From Christensenella sp. UBA4651 (GTDB lineage: Bacteria; Bacillota; Clostridia; Christensenellales; UBA1242): a stretch of 21,757 bases of DNA. The stretch lies in assembly GCA_002405615.1 (NCBI GenBank), contig DHMD01000061.1, forward strand, positions 4,541 through 26,297, read 5' to 3'. Of the stretch, positions 12,871 to 19,600 are shown piece by piece. Below the pieces are notes generated by a model. The model saw nothing but the letters and a program-made list of their open reading frames with translations, did not search any database and was not told the origin of the DNA. Position numbers and translations under genes: made by a program. How positions within the stretch are numbered: the first letter of the stretch is position 1; every line of letters starts with the position of its first letter.

Positions 12871-13713
12871 ATGGAATATTTTAGACGAGAAACAAACGGT
12901 TATTCTACGCACGATGTAGACAACTTTTTGCAAAAAATGCGCCGTGAATACAGCGAAAAATTACGCCGCCAAAACGAAAAAATGCTCACTATGACGCAAG
13001 AGATGAATGACCTAAAATACAGCCTAGAAATATACAAGGAAAAGGAAAAGCGTGTATCCAAGGCTCTAATCAAAGCTGTGCAAAAGGCAGACGAAATCAC
13101 AAATTCTTCTCGTACAGTTTACGACCTAGAAATCAAGCGTGTCCAACTACTCTATCAAAAATGGGAAAATGTATTGGAGGAACTCCGCTCCAAATTTGCT
13201 GGCATTTTGCCAGGTGATGAGTTGGAAAATGTGGTAGGTGATTTCCAATACGCGCTGACTGTTACGCTCAATTCCACACTAAACGATAAAGGTGAGAGAA
13301 TTTACTCAAAGTCTGTGTTGGAGCGTATGCAACACAAGTCGCCGACAATTATCAACGGCAAGTTTGACCCGACAATCACACTCAAAGAAAATGAGGTCAA
13401 AGTTTACTACGATAGCGAGGGGAATAGGCTGGAATCAATCACTCGCCAGCGTGATAATGATGCTGAGGTTACTTTGGCACAAAAATATCTGGACGGCGAA
13501 GATGTGGAAATGCCCAAAAGTTATGGCGAGGCACTGCCTTGCGATATAGCAAACCTAGGCGCTCCTGCTGCGAGTTTTGCTGAAACATTGCGTGCAGAAA
13601 AAGGCGTGGACATTGACAGTGTCCTACATCCACAAGATAGTCTAAAAGAAATTCTCAAAGCGTTCAATATCGAATATAACGAAATAACAAACAAGACAAA
13701 AGTAGAGAGTTAA
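12871..13713 (+). CDS. DivIVA-like coiled-coil protein
   Basis: This 280-aa protein starts at ATG 12871, with AGGAGG inside the end of lgt. The N-terminal segment (about 4-75: FRRETNGYSTHDVDNFLQKM, then a long heptad-like helix ending KALIKAVQKADEI) matches the DivIVA/GpsB arrangement F-x-xx-GY-x-x-EVDxFL followed by a coiled coil and a terminal 'ALx-AQxxADxI'. DivIVA proteins bind curved membrane at poles and septa and recruit division, growth or sporulation factors. The middle and C-terminal parts (about 110-280, including KSPTIINGKFDPTITLKENEVKV) are not recognised and may carry a specific partner-binding function. Coupling to lgt is close (three bases). DivIVA-like assignment is good; which paralogue it is remains uncertain. 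Confidence 0.8.
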   Translation: MEYFRRETNGYSTHDVDNFLQKMRREYSEKLRRQNEKMLTMTQEMNDLKYSLEIYKEKEKRVSKALIKAVQKADEITNSSRTVYDLEIKRVQLLYQKWENVLEELRSKFAGILPGDELENVVGDFQYALTVTLNSTLNDKGERIYSKSVLERMQHKSPTIINGKFDPTITLKENEVKVYYDSEGNRLESITRQRDNDAEVTLAQKYLDGEDVEMPKSYGEALPCDIANLGAPAASFAETLRAEKGVDIDSVLHPQDSLKEILKAFNIEYNEITNKTKVES

Positions 13714-13717
13714 AAAT

Positions 13718-13741
13718 AAAGCCGCTAGTGTTAGCGGTTTT
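13718..13741. terminator. Bidirectional terminator
   Basis: AAAGCCGCTA (13718-13727) and TAGCGGTTTT (13732-13741) form a 10-bp stem with one G-U pair and loop GTGT. Plus-strand continuation is ACTTTA; the minus strand continues TTTATTTTTA. It serves the converging divIVA-like gene and the EEP-family gene. Confidence 0.85.
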
Positions 13742-13744
13742 ACT

Positions 13745-14878
13745 TTATGCATTTAGTTTGAATTGCATATACGCTGGGTTGTGGTCTGAATACTTAAAAT
13801 CGGTATCAATATTTTGATTCAACTCTGCTGTAACATTACTCGAAATCAAGAATCCGTCTAGTACTACCGAGTAGTTTACCAATGTGCCATCGTTTTTCTT
13901 TGTGTAAACTATATCAGTCGAGCGGCAAGTAGGCACATTCTTGGCTGTTGCAAAACTAAAGCCAGCTGGTAGTTCCGATTCGTCAATAACGCCAACCCAA
14001 TCAGGAACTTCCTCATCGGTAGGGAAATAATCTTTTGTACCAGCGATGTCGTGGTTCCAGTCGCCACCAGCGATAACATAATTGCCTTGTGCATATTCTA
14101 CTGCAACATATTCAAATAGCATTTTGAGTTGTTTGGCTCTATACACGCCGCCCTCATCATACGCACTCATATGCAAGTTGATTAGAACGAGGCACTTTTC
14201 TGTACCTTGGATAGGCATTTTGTTGATTGTAAAGCACCTATCTAGGTCAAAAAACTTGTTTGGGAATGATTCATCAATAGGGAATGTCCTACGAACTGTG
14301 CTATCAATCTTGAATTTTGAGTAGGTCGCTATACCAGAATTTACCTTACCATGTGGGTTACTAAAAGGGTAGAATAGATAGCCTGAGTGGAAATTCGATG
14401 CAAAATTCGTCCCGTAATTTGTAAACTCGTCAGTCAGCATTTGATATTGGTTGACGAAATGACTGCGGTGAGATTCTGTGTCAACCTCTTGGAATAGCAT
14501 AATATCTGCGTTTTGCGCCGCAATTTGGTTCGCAGCACCCTCTGTGCAGGTAAGCACACTTTCCTTGCTCTTTGCACGACTACCTGTACCGTGTGTTTTC
14601 TGCCCAGTGCCTTTCATCACGCCCGTATCCATAAAGAATGAGAAGTCTTGCGTGTACGAACCGAATCCGATGTTGTATGTAGTTATCTTGTAGCTCGTGT
14701 CTAGACTCAATAGATTCGAACTGTTATTTTCTGTGGTAATTTCGAGATTGTCCTCAATCCTATAATATTGGCAGGTGAGATATAGCGCATAACTGCCGAC
14801 AATTAGTACCAAAGCCATAATAATACAAGCCAATGTAATAAAAATCGATTTCAAAACTTTTCTTGTAGTTTGTGTCAT
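13745..14878 (-). CDS. Membrane-anchored endonuclease/exonuclease/phosphatase-family protein
   Basis: This 377-aa protein starts at 14878 behind AGGAGG. An N-terminal helix (about 11-35) forms a signal anchor, so the catalytic domain should be outside the cytoplasm. The EEP fold motifs are complete: TYNIG with N69, FQEVD with E131, NLHMSAY (234-240), GGDWNHD with D273 and N275, and the terminal SDHNPA with D365/H366. This set binds Mg2+ and hydrolyses phosphodiesters in DNase I-like nucleases, sphingomyelinases and inositol phosphatases. The substrate here cannot be told; an extracellular nuclease or phospholipid/phosphodiester hydrolase is plausible. An extra segment rich in Gly/Thr/Ser/Lys lies at 84-106, between the first two motifs. 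It is transcribed alone from its own promoter. Confidence 0.88.
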   Translation of the reverse strand: MTQTTRKVLKSIFITLACIIMALVLIVGSYALYLTCQYYRIEDNLEITTENNSSNLLSLDTSYKITTYNIGFGSYTQDFSFFMDTGVMKGTGQKTHGTGSRAKSKESVLTCTEGAANQIAAQNADIMLFQEVDTESHRSHFVNQYQMLTDEFTNYGTNFASNFHSGYLFYPFSNPHGKVNSGIATYSKFKIDSTVRRTFPIDESFPNKFFDLDRCFTINKMPIQGTEKCLVLINLHMSAYDEGGVYRAKQLKMLFEYVAVEYAQGNYVIAGGDWNHDIAGTKDYFPTDEEVPDWVGVIDESELPAGFSFATAKNVPTCRSTDIVYTKKNDGTLVNYSVVLDGFLISSNVTAELNQNIDTDFKYSDHNPAYMQFKLNA

Positions 14879-14899
14879 TTGTTTCCTCCTAATAAATTT

Positions 14900-14928
14900 A
14901 GTATAGCAGATAAAAAGAAAAAGGACAA
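14900..14928 (-). promoter_or_regulatory. Promoter of the EEP-family gene
   Basis: On the minus strand TTGTCC (14923-14928), a 17-base spacer and TATACT (14900-14905) preceded by TGC (extended -10). The -35 hexamer lies within the terminator hairpin of the upstream methyltransferase gene. Confidence 0.65.
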
Positions 14929-14945
14929 ATCATTTTGCCCCTTTT
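14918..14945 (-). terminator. Terminator of the methyltransferase gene
   Basis: A 12-bp inverted repeat with two G-U pairs on the minus-strand RNA (14934-14945 with 14918-14929, loop ATGA) is followed on the minus strand by TTCTTTTT. It overlaps the next promoter. Confidence 0.6.
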
Positions 14946-14958
14946 GATTTTTTCTCTA

Positions 14959-16092
14959 TCATTTTTCTTTATTTTTTGTCAATTCGTATAATTTTTGAGT
15001 GAAGTTGTATCTTCTGCATAGTTCGTCTATGTCAAAGTTAGCTTTTCTATTCGCCGCAGTTTTCCTCGCTCTAAAAAGTATGTTTTTGGGAGAATTGCTA
15101 AAATCTACAAACTCAATCAAATCAACGCCATACCCATATTGATGCAAAATTTCTGCACGAATAGAGTCGGTGAGTAGTGCACAAAACCTCTCCTTGATTA
15201 GTCCGTGTTTTAGGAGAATGTCATAGTCGCCATTGCTTGCAATTTGGCTGTTGATTTCGTGTTGGCAACAAGGCACGCTAAAAATATACTTTACATCATT
15301 TTTTATTGCGTACTCCATTGCAAAATCAGTAGCCGTATCGCAAGCGTGCAAGGTTACAACCATATCAATTTTACCAGAGTAAGGTGTGCCTTTTGACACA
15401 TCGTTTACATAGAAATGTAAGTTGTCGTAGCCATATTTTTTTGCAATTTGGTTGCAATGCTCCACAACATCTGCCTTTAGGTCGTAGCCGATTATTTGGG
15501 TCTTGATATGCTTGACTTCGGTCAAATAGTAGTACAAAATAAAGGTTAAATAAGATTTTCCGCAGCCGAAATCGAGAACCACAAATTCCTCGCTATTTTC
15601 CGTTTTGAGTGCGTCATCGACAACCTCGATGAACCTATTAATCTGCTTGAATTTGTCGAATTTTGCCTTGATTATCCTATTGTCTTTGCCAAAAATTCCG
15701 AGGTCGACAAATGCGGGAATATCGCTACCCTCTGGCAAAATGTAATTTTTTGTTTTATCGTGTGCAATGTCGCGGGTAGGTATTGTGTTTTGTGTCGTTT
15801 TTGCGTGATAACTGTTGCCCTTTCTAGAAAAAATCACAGTACGGTCAGCGTAATAAAATGTGATTTGTCCGAAGTGTGCGCAAATCTCACAAAAAAACTC
15901 GCTCATCTGCTTTTCATTAACATTAGTGTGAAAAACTTTATTTTCCGTATACTGTTCAATTTGCCATAAACTTTGTCCCTTTATGATTATAGGGCGAATA
16001 ATAATTTTTTTGTATTGGTAGGTTGATGTGTCGCTCAAAGTGATCTTGATAATACCTTGTAGATTTTGTAACTGACTAATTAAGTTCTGCAT
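14959..16092 (-). CDS. Class I SAM-dependent methyltransferase
   Basis: The frame opens at 16200, but I choose ATG 16092 because GGGAGGAG lies just upstream on the minus strand and the promoter's -10 element lies between the two starts. The product is 377 aa. The N-terminal 165 residues are a less conserved module. The Rossmann methyltransferase core begins with VVLDFGCGKSYLTF (SAM-binding motif I, DFGCGK at 174-179), GYDLK with D204 (motif II acid), and then TLHACDTATD (247-256) and PCCQHE (274-279). The order matches the Methyltransf_32-type group, whose cysteine/histidine-containing PCCQHE block is distinctive. VDFSNSPKNILFRAR near the C-terminus is also typical. The substrate is unknown; RNA or protein targets are possible. 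No operon partner is visible. Confidence 0.88.
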   Translation of the reverse strand: MQNLISQLQNLQGIIKITLSDTSTYQYKKIIIRPIIIKGQSLWQIEQYTENKVFHTNVNEKQMSEFFCEICAHFGQITFYYADRTVIFSRKGNSYHAKTTQNTIPTRDIAHDKTKNYILPEGSDIPAFVDLGIFGKDNRIIKAKFDKFKQINRFIEVVDDALKTENSEEFVVLDFGCGKSYLTFILYYYLTEVKHIKTQIIGYDLKADVVEHCNQIAKKYGYDNLHFYVNDVSKGTPYSGKIDMVVTLHACDTATDFAMEYAIKNDVKYIFSVPCCQHEINSQIASNGDYDILLKHGLIKERFCALLTDSIRAEILHQYGYGVDLIEFVDFSNSPKNILFRARKTAANRKANFDIDELCRRYNFTQKLYELTKNKEK

Positions 16093-16119
16093 TTTCTCCT
16101 CCCGAGATTTTGTAGGGTA

Positions 16120-16125
16120 AGTATA
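16120..16125 (-). promoter_or_regulatory. Extended -10 element of the methyltransferase gene
   Basis: TGG-TATACT on the minus strand, 27 bases before the chosen start at 16092. No clear -35 at the usual spacing. Confidence 0.45.
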
Positions 16126-16207
16126 CCATAAATAACGCAAAAATACTATATTTTTTACCTCAAATATCGATTTTTGCTCACAAATTTTATAAACATACAA
16201 TTTTGGT

Positions 16208-16236
16208 TTGACATTTTGCTAAATTTTTAGTATAAT
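16208..16236 (+). promoter_or_regulatory. Consensus promoter of tRNA-Arg
   Basis: TTGACA (16208-16213), 17 bases, TATAAT (16231-16236): a perfect sigma-A consensus ending 14 bases before the tRNA. Confidence 0.85.
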
Positions 16237-16250
16237 AAAACCATAGATAT

Positions 16251-16327
16251 GCTCTCGTAGCTCAGATGGATAGAGCAGTGCCCTCCTAAGGCAAAGGTCA
16301 GCCGTTCGAATCGGCTCGGGAGCACCA
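16251..16327 (+). tRNA. tRNA-Arg, anticodon CCT, CCA encoded
   Basis: A standard 77-base cloverleaf. The acceptor GCTCTCG pairs with CGGGAGC (one G-U), followed by discriminator A and encoded CCA. The D stem is GCTC/GAGC. The anticodon stem is TGCC/GGCA around the loop CTCCTAA, giving anticodon CCT (reads AGG). The T arm AGCCG/CGGCT holds TTCGAAT. The outermost anticodon-stem pair is a G-A mismatch. It is monocistronic, with its own promoter and terminator. Confidence 0.97.
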
Positions 16328-16336
16328 GTGTGTTAG

Positions 16337-16364
16337 CCTCGCATTTTTGCGGGGTTTTATTTTT
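16337..16364 (+). terminator. Terminator of tRNA-Arg
   Basis: CCTCGCA (16337-16343) and TGCGGGG (16348-16354) form a 7-bp stem with one G-U pair and a TTTT loop, followed by TTTTATTTTT. Confidence 0.88.
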
Positions 16365-16438
16365 GTGGAAAACTTTGCAAATTCTTATGCATTATTTTGC
16401 AGTAATTTTATAACCGAAAACATAAAATTAAAATTTTT

Positions 16439-16488
16439 GTCGATAGACCGCTATTTTTGTTGCATTAATTTTGCGAATTTGATAAAAT
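16439..16488 (+). promoter_or_regulatory. Probable promoter of the giant lipoprotein with upstream Spo0A-box-like site
   Basis: TTGCAT (16460-16465), a 17-base spacer and TAAAAT (16483-16488) with extended TGA. TGTCGATAGAC (16439-16449) lies just upstream and is identical to the 11 bases at 1578-1588 in the spo0A promoter. The predicted leader of about 130 bases (to 16624) shows no further recognisable structure. Confidence 0.45.
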
Positions 16489-16624
16489 TAATTTGTACAA
16501 ACAAGGTTTGTTACTTTTTCGTATGTATTACTTACTATATTAAAATGTGGCAAACCAACTTATTAATAGTTCGTTGTATTATTTTGGAAGTTTTTAGGCA
16601 ACATAAAAAATAGGAGATAAATGT

Positions 16625-19600
16625 ATGTCAAAAGTTAGAAACTTGCTGCTAGTGGTGCTGTTGGTATTGTGTGTAATGCCGATGTTTGCAGCATGTAATA
16701 AGGACGACTCACCAGTAATCAATATTGACGACCGTATTTATGTGTCGAATATTGTTCTGGATCCAGAGTCAAAGAGTATCCCTTTGGTAAAAGATGCAAC
16801 TTACAAACTCAAATATTCGTTCCTCCCAGCAGAGGCTACGAACAAAACAGTTGAGTTTAGCAGTAGCAACCCAAATGTAGCTACCGTAGACAAGTATGGT
16901 AAGGTTACGGCGGTCGGGTCTGGCTCTTTGAATATAACGGTAAAATCGCTAGACAACAAAAACGCCCTTTCTGATATGGCAGTGGTAACTGTTGTAAACG
17001 AAAAGGAGAAATTGGCTAAACCTACCAATCCTCGTTTTGATGGTACTAGGCTCAGTTGGTCTGCGATAACCGTCAAGAGTTCCACCACATTTGTGCCAAC
17101 TTATGAGTTGAGCATCTCTCGTGATGGCGGCGCAGTGGAGACATATATGACTACTGCGACCTACTATACAGATTTGCCTTTTGGAGCGTATAGTGTGTCA
17201 TTGCGTACCTTGGGCGATGAGGAGAATATCCTGTACGACAACTCTGATAGCACAGATATCTACTCATTTACAAAACTTGGCGCACCAACAGAGTTGAATG
17301 TTACTGCGATAGGGGATACATCGACAGACGATGCCCGTAGTTATGTTTTGAGTTTCGCTTTGGCAAAAAATTCTAACTCGCTAGACGATTACGATTACAG
17401 AATTACGCCAGTTTCTGGTAATGCAACTATTTCAACCGCTCAACAAGACATTTGGGATAATGCTATCCGTAATGGTATGGTTGAGACGATTGACGGCAAA
17501 AAAGTAGCGAAAATCAACATTCCAGCAACCATTGCTAATGACCCTGTATACATAGTCTTTGGTACAAAAACTGATGCGGCAAGGAATGTCTACGGCTCAG
17601 GCTTTGAGAATGTTGACCGTGTCCAAATCGGTAAATTGGTAGCACCTAGCAACCTACTAATTTCCGCAGTGAATGACGGTTCGGGAGTAAAAAACAAACT
17701 CACATGGAACAACGTTTCTAGTGCGGACAAGTACAAATTAAAGGTTGAGTACAAGAATAGTGCAAACGAAATTATTAAGACAATAATCGAAGTGTTTGAT
17801 GCGTGGGGGGTAAACTCCTATGACTTGTCTAGTCTGCAAGGCGTGCCTGCAAGTTATGACTCTTATGATGTGTACCTCTACGCATTGGGAACGAGTGATA
17901 CAGCCCTTGTATTAATGGATAGTGAGAGCAGTGTTTGTGCTAGGAAACAATTGTCTAGTGTTCAAGGTGAAATCAATATCACCAACAATACACAATCTAC
18001 ATATGTAATCACTTGGAATCCTGTAACAAATGCGCAAGGTTACAAAATTTACATCTCTGATAACGACCTAGATTATTTGACTGCGAAAGATTTGACTTCT
18101 AGTTATAATACAACCGAACCACAATTTGAATTTGGTTTTGACACTATAAATAGTAGTGGTAATCCTATTTGGAATATCGGCGATAACTATATCAAGATTG
18201 TAGCAATCGCAGAGAGCGGGAGCGCTTATGAGGATAGCCCAGTGCGCAAGGCTCAGCAAAAACTCGTAAAACTCGCAACCCCAGAACTAAAAGTGTCAAA
18301 AGGTGTCCTCACATGGAATCCTGTATCTGGTGCAGAAACCTACACTATCGACTTTTGTAATGGGCATACATATACCGCTTCACAAGTTGACGGCACGCAG
18401 AGCTATTCTTATGAGCCAACTCGTGAGGACTTTAACTACAAGAGCGACTGTGATGTAACCATAACAGTAACAAATACCAGTAGCGTGTACTATATCAAGA
18501 GTCAGGCGAGCGCAAAAATGCGTCTAAACCGCTTCAACAAAATTGCTCAAAGCTCGCTCGCTATCGTAGAGGGTAACCTCACTTGGGGAACGGATAGCGG
18601 GCTAGTTGATGAGAGCGGTAATGTGATTAATACGAGTTCGGTAGAAATCAAAATTCTCAAAACTTCGGACAGCACTGTTCTAAAAACTATTGCATCATCA
18701 TCACGCAGCCTGTCTATTGCCAACGCTCTCAAAGATTTGGACGGGGACGGTTTCTACAGTTTCAGTTTGCGTGCGGTTAGTACTATTTCATCTGGGGCGA
18801 CCGATATAAATGGCGACTGGTCAGAGGTAATCAAGACCTACCAAATGGAAGCACCAAAGAATTTGCGTGTGTCTGATGGCGTGCTTACTTGGGACAAAAT
18901 GGTTGACGCGGAAAATGTTGGTGTCGCAAATGCCGGTATTCGATATGTTATCAAACTAAATAATGCTGAATTGACGAATGTAAACCTAACTATTGATGAC
19001 ACGTCAACAGTATTGCAGAACTTGACGAGCAACACAAACTATTCAGTTTCTATTCAAACAAAAATCGTTTCTGATGTTGGTGGTAGCATCAAGGTTATCG
19101 GTAGAGAGGATACATATCTAATTAACTCTCTCTTTTCTGACGAAATCAATGTCAAACTTACTCCAAAACCTATCAACCTAGAAGTTAGGGGTTACACACT
19201 CTATTGGACAAGCTCGGGCTCAAACGTAAGTTCGTACAAAGTGTCATTATACAAGAGTGGTGAAACAGTACCTCTCGCAGTGGAAGAAAATGTTTCTCCG
19301 AGCGACAGATTTAACCCTAGTTTTGACTTCTCGACTAGTGAATTTAGTAATAAGCTAGTTTTGGCTGGTAACTATGAATTTGTAGTCCAAGCATGGGGTG
19401 ATAGTACATCATATCTTACAAGTTATGTAAGCGATAGTTTGACTATTTGTAAACTTGCTACACCACAAATTACTGTTAGCGACCAAGGTAAAATTTCGTG
19501 GACTAGCTCTATTGCAACTTTGGACAATATGCAAGAAGTAATTGATGAATTTTATCTTACAGTTAGGAATAAACGAGGCAATGTATTCCAGACAAAACTC

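Noticed and set aside
16093..16200. 36-residue extension of the methyltransferase
   Set aside because: The strong GGGAGGAG is placed for the start at 16092, and the extended -10 promoter lies inside the extension.
16347..16613. 88-aa plus-strand ORF between tRNA-Arg and the giant lipoprotein
   Set aside because: It starts inside the tRNA terminator loop, has no Shine-Dalgarno, is rich in Phe/Ile/Cys/Asn as expected for translated A+T-rich spacer, and overlaps the lipoprotein promoter.
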